Origin: Methyloceanibacter sp. | GTDB lineage: Bacteria > Pseudomonadota > Alphaproteobacteria > Rhizobiales > Methyloligellaceae | Direction: 5' to 3' | Assembly (NCBI GenBank): GCA_022865725.1 | Contig: JALHTP010000166.1 | Span: 1 to 15,885, forward strand | Length of the DNA stretch: 15,885 nucleotides | Shown: piece by piece, positions 6,841 through 14,887 of the stretch | How the letters are laid out: every line of letters begins with the position of its first letter | Position numbering within the stretch: position 1 is the first letter of the stretch | Program-made: the position numbers and the translations under genes | Notes under the pieces: generated by a model | The model's database searches: none | Seen by the model: only the letters and a program-made list of their open reading frames with translations | What the model was told of the DNA's origin: nothing

Positions 6841-7818
6841 ATGCCAATACCCTTCATCATCGGCGCCGGCTCAGGCCTCATTTCGGCGGCGCTGTTCGCC
6901 TCTGCCGCCGCGGCCACCGCGCTTGCCGGCGTGCTCTTCTATCTTGCGCCCTTGCCGCTTTGCCTGGCGGGGCTCGGCTGGGGCGGAAGGGCCGCGCTCG
7001 TCTCGGCACTCACCGGCACCGTGGTGATCGCCGCGAGCCTCGGGCCGGCCACGGCCGCGATCTTCGCCCTTTCAGTGGCGGCCCCGATCGCGCTCCTCAC
7101 CCATCTCACGCTCTTGTCGCGCCCGGCCGCCACACCCCAAGGCAAGGCCACAGGCGCGCTCGAATGGTATCCTGCCGGCCGCCTCGTCGGCTGGGCGGCG
7201 CTGATGGCGGGCCTGCTTGCCGCCATGCTCGTGCTCATCCTGGGCTACGACCAGGAGAGCTATCGCGAGTCGATCCGCGAGATCCTCAATCACAGCGCCC
7301 TGAAGGAGCTCGATCGCGACGGGACCCTGTTCACCGACGAGACCATCGCCAGCCTGTCGGGCATGCTCGCCCGGGCGCTCCCCGCCGCCTTCGCCATCAT
7401 CTGGCTCACCATCAGCCTGTTCAATCTGTGGATGGCGGGGCTGATCGTCGAGGCCTCGGGCCGCGCTCTGCGGCCCTGGCCCGATATTCATGCGCTCGAG
7501 CTTCCGAACGCCTTCCTGCTCGTGTTCGCGGGCGCGCTCGCCGCATCCTTCTTGCCGGGCTTGCCGGGGCTGCTCGCGACGGGGCTCGCCGGCGCGCTGC
7601 TCTTCGCTTACGTGCTGCAGGGACTGGCGGTGATCCACGTCTATAGCCGGGGCGTGCCGCTCCGCAGCCTTCTGCTTGCCACCGTCTATCTCGGAATTTT
7701 GCTTCTTGGTTGGGTTGCCATCATCGTCGCCATCGTCGGCCTGGCCGAGCCTTTGCTCGGCTTGCGCCAACGCGCCGGTCCCGGCAGGCAGCCCCCCAAG
7801 AGCGACGGAACCGTCTGA
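6841..7818 (+). CDS. Polytopic inner-membrane protein, DUF2232 type
   Basis: The function is unknown. The 325-residue protein is dominated by hydrophobic helices, with about eight or nine segments (roughly 6-25, 27-46, 52-66, 71-91, 114-136, 178-203, 223-241, 244-268 and 277-302). A hydrophilic loop of about 40 residues (137-177, rich in Glu, Asp and Arg) lies in the middle, and the tail is short and basic. Location between rpsR and rplI and this topology match the DUF2232 membrane proteins found there in alphaproteobacteria; I assign the family by context and topology, not by a diagnostic motif. The ATG at 6841 is used; a TTG at 6763 is in frame but would add 26 polar residues. The rplI start is 22 bp downstream, so the two are co-transcribed. 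Confidence 0.88.
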   Translation: MPIPFIIGAGSGLISAALFASAAAATALAGVLFYLAPLPLCLAGLGWGGRAALVSALTGTVVIAASLGPATAAIFALSVAAPIALLTHLTLLSRPAATPQGKATGALEWYPAGRLVGWAALMAGLLAAMLVLILGYDQESYRESIREILNHSALKELDRDGTLFTDETIASLSGMLARALPAAFAIIWLTISLFNLWMAGLIVEASGRALRPWPDIHALELPNAFLLVFAGALAASFLPGLPGLLATGLAGALLFAYVLQGLAVIHVYSRGVPLRSLLLATVYLGILLLGWVAIIVAIVGLAEPLLGLRQRAGPGRQPPKSDGTV

Positions 7819-7840
7819 ACAAGGATAGGAGTCTAAGAAC

Positions 7841-8449
7841 ATGCAAGTCATTCTGCTCGAACGCATCGGGCGCCTCGGACAAATGGGCGATGTGGTCAAC
7901 GTCAAGGACGGCTTCGCGCGCAACTTCCTGCTGCCGCACGGCAAGGCGCTTCGCGCCACCGAAGCCAATCGCAAGCGCTTCGAGCGCGATCGGGCGCAGC
8001 TCGAGGCGCGGGACCTCGAGCTCAAATCCGAAGCGCAGGCGGTTTCGTCCAAGCTCAACGGACAGAGCTTCATCATCATTCGCCAGGCGGGCGAGTCCGG
8101 CCAGCTTTACGGCTCGGTTTCCACCCGCGACATCGCCGCGGCGGTCACCGAAGGCGGCTTCTCCATCGAGCGGCGGCAGGTGATGCTCGACCGGCCGATC
8201 AAGACGCTCGGCTTGCACGACATCCGGGTCTCGCTGCACGGCGAGGTCGAGCCACATATCAGCGTCAATGTCGCCCGCTCCCCCGACGAGGCGGTGCGGC
8301 AGGCGCGTGGCGAGGACGTGACGAGGGCATTGACCGAGGCCGAGGAAGATGCAGAAGCGGCGAAACTTGCCGCTGCGGCGCTCTTCGAGGAAGGTGCCCC
8401 GGCTGAGATCGCGGGAGACGAGGAAGCCGAGGAAGAGGCGTCCGAGTAA
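7841..8449 (+). CDS. rplI: Large ribosomal subunit protein L9 (bL9), acidic C-terminal extension
   Basis: L9 binds 23S rRNA near the L1 stalk and helps keep reading frame. The N-terminal signature MQVILLERIGRLGQMGDVVNV and VKDGFARNFLLPHGKA is complete, followed by the long connecting helix (about 41-75) and the C-terminal domain to about 148. Residues 150-202 add an Ala/Glu-rich acidic tail (EEDAEAAKLAAAALFEE, ending EEAEEEASE), making 202 residues against 149 in E. coli; acidic tails are usual in Hyphomicrobiales L9. AGGAG lies 9 nt ahead of the ATG. It closes the ribosomal operon, and no strong terminator follows. Confidence 0.98.
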   Translation: MQVILLERIGRLGQMGDVVNVKDGFARNFLLPHGKALRATEANRKRFERDRAQLEARDLELKSEAQAVSSKLNGQSFIIIRQAGESGQLYGSVSTRDIAAAVTEGGFSIERRQVMLDRPIKTLGLHDIRVSLHGEVEPHISVNVARSPDEAVRQARGEDVTRALTEAEEDAEAAKLAAAALFEEGAPAEIAGDEEAEEEASE

Positions 8450-8525
8450 GCTCTTCGGACCCATCGCGGAGACGCCGCGCCGCGCGCAAGGTGGTCTTCT
8501 TGTGGGCGATAGCAGGCTCTCCCCG

Positions 8526-8534
8526 TTGTCCACA
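8526..8534 (+). promoter_or_regulatory. DnaA-box-like site upstream of dnaB
   Basis: TTGTCCACA differs by one base from the DnaA box TTATNCACA and lies 45 bp before dnaB. A CcrM-type GANTC site (GACTC, 8553-8557) is nearby. An imperfect chance match in a gap of 130 bp is not rare, so the site is only suggestive. The rest of 8450-8579 has no gene and no clear promoter. Confidence 0.25.
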
Positions 8535-8579
8535 GACCCAGTGGCTATCGGCGACTCTCGTTTGAGGTAGTGTTGGCGC

Positions 8580-10061
8580 ATGAGCAACGCTTTGATTCGC
8601 ACGATTACCCCGGAAACCCCGGTCTTCCGCGAGGCGCCGCATAATCTCGAGGCGGAGCAGGCCCTACTCGGCGCGATCCTCGTCAACAACGAGGCGATCG
8701 ACCGTGTGTCGACGTTCCTCAAGCCCGGTCATTTCTATGACGCGCTGCACGCTCGCATCTATGAGGCGGCGTCCAAGCTCATCTTGAGCGGCAAGCGCGC
8801 CACCCCGATCACGCTCAAGACCTTCTTCCAGGCCGAGCCGCCGGTGGGCGAGCTTCCCGTCCCGCAATATCTCGGGCGGCTCGCGGCCAACGCCACCACC
8901 ATCATCAATGCCGAGGATTACGGCCGCACCGTCTACGACCTCGCCATCCGCCGCCAGCTCATTCAGATCGGCGAGGTGATGGTCAACACCGCCTTCGATT
9001 CGCCGATCGACGCCCCGCCCAACGCGCAGATCGAGGAGGCCGAGCAGCAGCTTTACGAGCTGGCCGAGACCGGCAAATATGGCTCGGGCTTCGAGCCCTT
9101 CTCGTCCGCGCTGACCGACGCCATCGACATGGCGGCCAACGCCTACCGGCGCGATGGCGGGCTTTCGGGTCTAGCCACCGGCTTCACCGATCTCGACCAG
9201 AAAATGGGCGGATTGCAGCCGTCGGACCTCATCATCATCGCCGGGCGCCCCGCTATGGGCAAGACGGCGCTCGCCACCAACATCGCCTATCACGTGGCCA
9301 AGAGTTATCGCCCGGGTGGGGACGCCGACAGCGTGCTCGACGGGGCCGTGGTCGGTTTCTTCTCGCTTGAAATGTCGTCCGAGCAACTCGCCACCCGCAT
9401 CATCTCCGAGCAATCCTATATCCCCTCGGAGCGCATCCGCCGTGGGCGGATCGATGCCGACCAATTCGACCGCATCGTCGAGGTCTCGCAGGAGCTGCAG
9501 CATCTGCCTCTTTATATCGACCAGACCGGCGGCATCAGCGTCGCCCAGCTTGCCGCCCGGGCGCGGCGGCTGAAGCGCCAAAGGGGACTCGGCTTCATCG
9601 TCGTCGACTATCTCCAGCTCCTGTCCGGCTCCTCCAAGCGCGCCTCGGAGGGCCGCGTGCAGGAGGTCTCCGAGATCACCACGGGGCTCAAGGCCCTCGC
9701 CAAGGAGCTGCATGTTCCCGTGCTTGCGCTGTCCCAGCTCTCCCGCCAGGTCGAACAGAGGGAGGACAAGCGCCCGCAACTCGCGGATTTGCGCGAATCC
9801 GGCTCGATCGAGCAGGACGCCGATGTGGTGTTGTTCGTGTTCCGCGAGGAATATTATGTCGAGCGCAGGCAACCCCGCGAGAACACCGAAGAGCACAAGC
9901 TGTGGATGGCGGAGATGGAGATGGCGACCGGCAAGGCCGACGTGATCATCGGCAAGCAGCGGCACGGCCCGACCGGCACGGTGACGCTGCAATTCACGCC
10001 GGAATTCACGCGGTTCAGCAATCTCGCGTCAGCGGAGCGCCTGCCGGAGCGTCGCGCGTGA
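8580..10061 (+). CDS. dnaB: Replicative DNA helicase DnaB
   Basis: DnaB is the hexameric 5'-3' helicase that unwinds the replication fork and recruits primase. The 493-residue protein has the N-terminal DnaB domain (HNLEAEQALLGAIL at 21-34 to about 120), a linker helix, and the RecA-like ATPase domain. Walker A is GRPAMGKT (222-229, Lys228), and the conserved FFSLEMS stretch is at 260-266. Walker B is at FIVVDYLQLL (339-348), and ALSQLSRQVEQR carries the DnaB-specific motif. The protein is continuous, with no intein. GAGG lies 12 nt before the ATG. The stop overlaps the alr GTG. Confidence 0.98.
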   Translation: MSNALIRTITPETPVFREAPHNLEAEQALLGAILVNNEAIDRVSTFLKPGHFYDALHARIYEAASKLILSGKRATPITLKTFFQAEPPVGELPVPQYLGRLAANATTIINAEDYGRTVYDLAIRRQLIQIGEVMVNTAFDSPIDAPPNAQIEEAEQQLYELAETGKYGSGFEPFSSALTDAIDMAANAYRRDGGLSGLATGFTDLDQKMGGLQPSDLIIIAGRPAMGKTALATNIAYHVAKSYRPGGDADSVLDGAVVGFFSLEMSSEQLATRIISEQSYIPSERIRRGRIDADQFDRIVEVSQELQHLPLYIDQTGGISVAQLAARARRLKRQRGLGFIVVDYLQLLSGSSKRASEGRVQEVSEITTGLKALAKELHVPVLALSQLSRQVEQREDKRPQLADLRESGSIEQDADVVLFVFREEYYVERRQPRENTEEHKLWMAEMEMATGKADVIIGKQRHGPTGTVTLQFTPEFTRFSNLASAERLPERRA

Positions 10062-11212
10062 GCCTTGAGCGCCCGCCCGAGGCCGCCTCGGGTGAGCGCG
10101 AAGACGGGGCGAGCGAGACCGCGATCCTCACCATCGATCTCGACGCGCTCATCGCCAATTACCGCCGCTTGCGCGATCTTGCTTCCCCGGCCGAATGCGC
10201 CGCCGTGGTCAAGGCCGATGCCTATGGTCTCGGTATGGCGCTGGCCGCGCCGGCGCTGTCGCGCGCTGGCTGCAAGACCTTCTTCGTGGCGACCCTTGGC
10301 GAGGCGAGAGCCTTGCGTGCGCTTCTTCCTGACGCCGCCATCTATGTCTTCGCCGGGCTCATGCCAGGGACGGCCGAGCTTTACCGGGCGCACGATCTCC
10401 GACCCGTGCTGAACAGCGCCGAGGAAATCGGAGAATGGGCCTCTTTCTGCGCGATGCGAGGCGAGAAGCTCGCTTGCGCCGTGCATATCGACAGCGGCAT
10501 GAACCGCCTCGGCCTTTCGGCTGACGAGGTCGATCGCATGGCGCATGCGCGCGACCTCTGGCAGGCGGTGACGCTGTCTCTCGTGATGAGCCATCTCGCC
10601 TGCGCCGACGAGCCGACACACCCGAAAAGCGAAGCGCAGCGCAAGGCCTTCGACCGGCTCCGCGCGAAACTGCCCATGGCGCTCGCGAGCCTCGCCAACT
10701 CCGCCGGCATCTTGCTTGGCCGCGCCTATGCTTACGACCTCGTGCGGCCAGGCATCGCGCTTTATGGCGGCAAGCCCGCCCGCCAAAGCGATCATCACTT
10801 TCACCCCGTCGTGCATCTCAAGGGCCGCATTCTGCAAGTGCGCAAGGTCGCCGAAGGCGAGACCGTCGGCTATGGCGCCACCCACACGATGAAGCGGCCC
10901 TCGCGCGTGGCCATCGTCTCGGTCGGCTATGCCGACGGCTTCTTCCGCTCGCTGTCGACCAAGGACGGGCAAGAAGGGCTCGTCGTCTATATCGGCTCCC
11001 ATACCGCGCCGATCCTGGGCCGCGTCTCCATGGACCTGATCACCATCGACGTGAGCCTCGTGCCCGAGGAGCTCTCCCGCCGCGGCGCCTGGGTCGAGCT
11101 GATCGGGCCGAACGTCTCGGCGCAAGCCATGGCCCATCATGCCGGCACCATCGACTACGAAATCCTCACCAATCTCGGCCGACGCGCCTTGCGGCGCTAT
11201 GTCGGCGGCTAG
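10058..11212 (+). CDS. alr: Alanine racemase
   Basis: Alr is a PLP enzyme that converts L-alanine to D-alanine for peptidoglycan precursors. The GTG at 10058 overlaps the dnaB TGA in GTGA and has GGAG 8 nt upstream; the frame extends back to an ATG at 9902, deep inside dnaB, which is rejected. This gives 384 residues. The PLP lysine is Lys52 in AVVKADAYGLG. HIDSGMNRLG (143-152), RPGIALYGG (230-238) and the GYADGFFRSL motif with Tyr291 (the position of the second catalytic base in the family) are all present. The first 20 residues are polar and variable. Overlap with dnaB implies translational coupling of a wall enzyme to the helicase gene. Confidence 0.96.
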   Translation: MSLERPPEAASGEREDGASETAILTIDLDALIANYRRLRDLASPAECAAVVKADAYGLGMALAAPALSRAGCKTFFVATLGEARALRALLPDAAIYVFAGLMPGTAELYRAHDLRPVLNSAEEIGEWASFCAMRGEKLACAVHIDSGMNRLGLSADEVDRMAHARDLWQAVTLSLVMSHLACADEPTHPKSEAQRKAFDRLRAKLPMALASLANSAGILLGRAYAYDLVRPGIALYGGKPARQSDHHFHPVVHLKGRILQVRKVAEGETVGYGATHTMKRPSRVAIVSVGYADGFFRSLSTKDGQEGLVVYIGSHTAPILGRVSMDLITIDVSLVPEELSRRGAWVELIGPNVSAQAMAHHAGTIDYEILTNLGRRALRRYVGG

Positions 11213-11221
11213 AAGCGTCCC

Positions 11222-12610
11222 ATGGCCAAAGCTTCGCGAGCCTTCGTCTGTCAAGCCTGCGGCGCGGTAACCGCCCGCTGGTCGGGCAAATGCGTCTCCT
11301 GCGGCGAGTGGAATTCCATCATCGAGGAGCAGGCCGCTTCAGGCTCCCCTGCCCTCATCGCCATCAAAGGCGGCAAAGGCAAAGGGAGACTTGCCGCCTT
11401 GGAGACCCTGGCAGCGGCCTCGCTTGAGGCCCCGCGCCTTCCGACCGGCATCGCCGAGTTCGACCGGGTTCTCGGCGGCGGCCTCGTGCCGGGCTCCGCC
11501 GTGCTGGTCGGCGGCGATCCCGGCATCGGCAAATCGACGCTCCTGCTCCAAGCGGCGGCCAAGCTTGCCGAGGCCGGCGCGCGGGTCGTCTATCTCTCCG
11601 GCGAGGAGGCCCCGGCGCAGGTCCGCATGCGGGCGGCGCGCCTTGGGCTGACCGAGGCGCCGGTTGCGCTCGGCACCGAGACGAACCTCGCCAATATCGT
11701 CGCCACGCTCGGCAGCGCGGCGCCGCCCGCCCTTGTCGTCATCGACTCGGTGCAGACGCTCTGGTCCGACAGCGTGGAAGCCGCGCCCGGCACCATCTCT
11801 CAGCTCAGGGGCTGCGCCTCTGCCCTGATCAGCCACGCCAAAGGCAGCGGCTCGACCCTTGTTCTGGTCGGCCACGTCACCAAGGACGGCCAAATCGCCG
11901 GCCCCAAGGTGATCGAGCACATGGTCGATACCGTGCTCTATTTCGAAGGCCTGAGCGGGCACCAGTTCCGCATCTTGCGCGCGGTGAAGAACCGCTTCGG
12001 TCCGACCGACGAGATCGGCGTCTTCGAGATGCGCCAGGATGGGCTGAAGGAGGTGGAGAACCCCTCGGCCCTGTTCTTGAGCGACCGCGATCGCGGCGCT
12101 CCAGGCACCGCCGTGTTCGCCGGCATGGAAGGCACCAGGCCCATCCTCGTGGAGATCCAGGCTCTGGTCGCGCCCTCATCGCTCGGCACGCCGCGGCGCG
12201 CCGTGGTCGGATGGGACCCGAATCGGCTCGCCATGCTGATCGCCGTGCTCGAAGCCCGCTGCGGGGTCAGGCTCGGCGCCCATGATGTCTATTTGAACGT
12301 CGCGGGCGGCTTTCGCCTCAATGAGCCTGCCGCCGACCTCGCCTGCGCCGCCGCGCTCGTCTCCTCGATGAGCGGCAAGCCCGCGCCCGACGACACTGTC
12401 TATTTCGGCGAAGTGAGCCTGACCGGCGCGGTAAGAGCCGTGGGCCATAGAGATCAGCGACTTAAGGAAGCGGCCAAGCTCGGCTTCGTCCGCGCCGCCG
12501 TGCCTGCCGCGGCGAGCGAAGGCAGCCGGGAAGCCAAGGCGATGCGGCTCCTGCCCGTCTCCCAGTTGGACGAGCTCGTGGCCTGGTTCGCCATCCCGCC
12601 GCTCGAGTGA
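11222..12610 (+). CDS. radA: DNA repair protein RadA (Sms)
   Basis: RadA is a DnaB-like ATPase that helps branch migration in recombinational repair. The 462-residue product has the N-terminal zinc finger (Cys10, Cys13, Cys24, Cys27), a RecA-like domain with Walker A GGDPGIGKST (97-106, Lys104), LVVIDSVQTL as Walker B, and the RadA-specific KNRFG at 256-260. The C-terminal Lon-like domain begins near 285 and includes GGFRLNEPAADLA. The ATG lies 9 bp after the alr stop, with only a weak GAAGCG ahead of it. The dnaB-alr-radA order is conserved in many alphaproteobacteria. Confidence 0.98.
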   Translation: MAKASRAFVCQACGAVTARWSGKCVSCGEWNSIIEEQAASGSPALIAIKGGKGKGRLAALETLAAASLEAPRLPTGIAEFDRVLGGGLVPGSAVLVGGDPGIGKSTLLLQAAAKLAEAGARVVYLSGEEAPAQVRMRAARLGLTEAPVALGTETNLANIVATLGSAAPPALVVIDSVQTLWSDSVEAAPGTISQLRGCASALISHAKGSGSTLVLVGHVTKDGQIAGPKVIEHMVDTVLYFEGLSGHQFRILRAVKNRFGPTDEIGVFEMRQDGLKEVENPSALFLSDRDRGAPGTAVFAGMEGTRPILVEIQALVAPSSLGTPRRAVVGWDPNRLAMLIAVLEARCGVRLGAHDVYLNVAGGFRLNEPAADLACAAALVSSMSGKPAPDDTVYFGEVSLTGAVRAVGHRDQRLKEAAKLGFVRAAVPAAASEGSREAKAMRLLPVSQLDELVAWFAIPPLE

Positions 12611-12677
12611 TTCGGGGCGACAAAATCCTGCGACAATCCCGCCCGACACTCCTTCCATCATTGCCCCGAGAGGCCAT

Positions 12678-12707
12678 TTGTGCTTCATCGCGGGGAATCG
12701 TGATAGT
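12678..12707 (+). promoter_or_regulatory. Possible promoter for cvpA-purF
   Basis: TTGTGC (12678-12683) and GATAGT (12702-12707) are 18 bp apart in the 129-bp radA-cvpA gap. A GANTC site (GAATC, 12695-12699) lies in the spacer and could let CcrM methylation affect the promoter. The rest of the gap has a distant 7-bp inverted repeat (12612-12618 with 12663-12669) but no T-run terminator. Support is moderate to weak. Confidence 0.35.
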
Positions 12708-12739
12708 TTGAGACCTGCCCGCCGAAGGAGCCTCGCGCC

Positions 12740-13324
12740 ATGCCCATCTCCTGGCTCGATGTCATTCTGATCGTCATCATGCTCATCTCGGGCTTTCTCG
12801 CCATGGTGCGCGGATTCACGCGCGAGGTCCTCTCCATCTTCTCCTGGGCCGTGGCCGCCGTTGCCGCCCTTTATCTCACGCCGAAATATTCGAGCGTGCT
12901 GGACGCCTATACCAACAACCCGAGCGTCTCCCAGATCGCCTTCGCCGCGGGTATTTTCATCATCACCCTGATCGTGGTGAGCCTCGTCACCTTCCGCATC
13001 TCCGACCGGGTGCTCGATAGCAAGGTCGGCGCGCTGGATCGCACCTTGGGCTTCATCTTCGGGCTGGCGCGCGGCTTCCTCCTGGTCGCCATCGTCTTTA
13101 TTCTCTTCACCGCGCTTGCCCGCGACCAACCAGAGTGGGTCCGCAATGCGCGCTCCTACCCCATTCTCCAGCAGACGCAGGTCGCCATCGAATCGCTGCT
13201 GCCGATGAATCCGGAGCAGTTTTTGCCGGGATCGAAGCCGGAGGGAGAGCAGCCTAGCGGTCAGCCAGAAGTTCAACCGGAAGCGCCCGCAGAAGGCGCA
13301 ACTCAGCCGGACCAGAAATCTTGA
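12740..13324 (+). CDS. cvpA: CvpA family membrane protein
   Basis: CvpA is a small inner-membrane protein named for colicin V production and linked to envelope homeostasis; its molecular activity is unsettled. The 194-residue protein has four predicted membrane helices (6-23, 28-47, 64-86, 101-126). The family motifs are present: MVRGFTREVLSIFSW after the first helix and DRTLGFIFGLARGFLLV in the fourth. Residues 160-194 are a soluble Pro/Glu/Gln-rich tail. GGAG lies 9 nt ahead of the ATG. cvpA directly before purF is the usual arrangement in proteobacteria, including E. coli. Confidence 0.95.
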   Translation: MPISWLDVILIVIMLISGFLAMVRGFTREVLSIFSWAVAAVAALYLTPKYSSVLDAYTNNPSVSQIAFAAGIFIITLIVVSLVTFRISDRVLDSKVGALDRTLGFIFGLARGFLLVAIVFILFTALARDQPEWVRNARSYPILQQTQVAIESLLPMNPEQFLPGSKPEGEQPSGQPEVQPEAPAEGATQPDQKS

Positions 13325-13408
13325 GGTTAACGTCCAAGGAGTGCGTCGCGTCGCGTGGCATTGAAGCGCTGGTTGGCGCGCTTATTTACTTGGAGGAGGC
13401 TGAGGCCC

Positions 13409-14887
13409 GTGACTGAGCACGCATCCGCTGCGAAATCCGATTTGAGCTGGCTCGAAGAGGACCGGCTGCACGAGGAGTGCGGCGTCTTCGGCATCTTCAA
13501 CCATCCCGATGCGGCGGCGCTCACCGCTCTCGGCCTGCATGCGCTTCAGCATCGCGGCCAGGAAGCGGCCGGCATCGTCAGCTTCGATGGGAACCACTTC
13601 CATACCGAGCGCCGCGTCGGCCTGGTCGGCGATCATTTCACCTCGCGCCCGGTGATCGAGCGGCTGAAAGGCGACATGGCCGTCGGCCATGTGCGCTACT
13701 CCACCTGCGGCGATCCGGTCTTGCGCAACGTGCAGCCCCTGTTCGTCGATCTCGATTCGGGCGGCTTCGCCATCGGCCATAACGGCAACCTCACCAACGC
13801 GCTCACCTTGCGCGAATCGCTCATCAAGAAAGGCGCCATCTGCCAGTCGACGACCGACACCGAGGTGATCCTCCACCTCGTGGCGCGCAGCGAGAAGCAG
13901 CGCTTCGTGGAGAAATTCATCGAGGCGCTCCTCCAGGTGGAAGGCGCCTATGCGCTGGTCGGCCTCACCCACAAGAAGATGATCGGCGCGCGCGACCCCT
14001 TCGGCATCAGGCCTCTCGTTCTCGGCAAGCTCGGCGATGCATGGGTGCTCGCCTCGGAGACCTGCGCTCTCGACATCATCGGCGCCGAATTCGTGCGCGA
14101 GGTGGAGAACGGCGAGGTGGTGGTGATCACCCGCGAAGGCATCGAGAGCCACCGCTTCGTACCGAAATTTCCCGCCCGGCTTTGCATCTTCGAATATATC
14201 TATTTCTCCCGTCCAGACTCGATCGTCGGCGGCCGCTCGGTCTACGACGTCCGCAAGGAGATGGGCCGGCAATTGGCCCGCGAGGCGCCGGCCGACGCCG
14301 ACGTGGTCGTTCCGATTCCCGATTCCGGCGTGCCCGCGGCCATCGGCTATTCCCAGGAATCCGGCCTTCCCTTCGAATACGGCATCATCCGCAATCACTA
14401 TGTCGGCCGCACCTTCATCGAGCCCGAGCAGCGCATCCGGCAGCTCGGCGTGAAGCTGAAGCACAGCGCCAATGAGGGCCAGGTCAAGGGCAAGCGCATC
14501 GTGCTCATCGACGACAGCGTGGTGCGCGGCACGACCTCGGTGAAGATCGTGCAGATGATGCGCGACGCGGGCGCAAGCGAGGTGCATATGCGGATTTCGA
14601 GCCCGCCCATCACCCATCCCGATTTCTACGGCATCGACACGCCGGACCAGGACAAGCTGCTTGCCGCCCATCGCACCCTCGAAGAGATGCGGCAATTTAT
14701 CGGCGCCGACTCGCTTGCCTTCCTGTCGGTCGACGGCATCTACAGGGCCATGGGCTATGAGGGCCGCGACGACGCCCATCCCCAATTCACCGACCATTGC
14801 TTCACCGGCGAATATCCGACGCGCCTCAGAGACCGCGAAGGCCCGCCGCAGCAGAAGCAGCTCTCCTTCCTCGCCGAAGTGGGTTGA
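13409..14887 (+). CDS. purF: Amidophosphoribosyltransferase
   Basis: PurF makes 5-phosphoribosylamine from PRPP and glutamine, the first step of purine synthesis. The GTG at 13409 is favoured by GGAGGAGG 9 nt upstream; a GTG at 13355 in the same frame would add 18 basic residues. The product is then 492 residues. The class II glutaminase nucleophile is Cys24 in EECGVFGIF after a 23-residue propeptide that must be cleaved. RYSTCGDP (96-103) and HNGNL (124-128) are present, and the PRPP loop is VLIDDSVVRGTTS (365-377). Of the Fe-S ligand positions in the B. subtilis enzyme, Cys259 and Cys464 remain, but the site in HPDFYGID has Asp, so no cluster is expected. It overlaps the next gene by 4 bp. 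Confidence 0.98.
   Translation: MTEHASAAKSDLSWLEEDRLHEECGVFGIFNHPDAAALTALGLHALQHRGQEAAGIVSFDGNHFHTERRVGLVGDHFTSRPVIERLKGDMAVGHVRYSTCGDPVLRNVQPLFVDLDSGGFAIGHNGNLTNALTLRESLIKKGAICQSTTDTEVILHLVARSEKQRFVEKFIEALLQVEGAYALVGLTHKKMIGARDPFGIRPLVLGKLGDAWVLASETCALDIIGAEFVREVENGEVVVITREGIESHRFVPKFPARLCIFEYIYFSRPDSIVGGRSVYDVRKEMGRQLAREAPADADVVVPIPDSGVPAAIGYSQESGLPFEYGIIRNHYVGRTFIEPEQRIRQLGVKLKHSANEGQVKGKRIVLIDDSVVRGTTSVKIVQMMRDAGASEVHMRISSPPITHPDFYGIDTPDQDKLLAAHRTLEEMRQFIGADSLAFLSVDGIYRAMGYEGRDDAHPQFTDHCFTGEYPTRLRDREGPPQQKQLSFLAEVG

Noticed and set aside
9854..11254. Long open frame (466 codons) on the minus strand
   Set aside because: It is the shadow of dnaB and alr on the other strand; its composition is rich in Gly, Asp, Arg and His, as usual for such shadows.
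12612..12669. Terminator after radA from the TCGGGGC/GCCCCGA inverted repeat
   Set aside because: The 44-base loop and missing T-run make a functional terminator unlikely.
12176..13276. Open frame of 366 codons on the minus strand
   Set aside because: It runs across the radA end, the gap and cvpA on the opposite strand. The plus-strand proteins are clear family members.
13382..14797. Long open frame (471 codons) on the minus strand
   Set aside because: It lies antisense to purF, which has complete catalytic motifs. Long antisense frames are expected in high-G+C coding DNA, and this one shows no recognisable domain.
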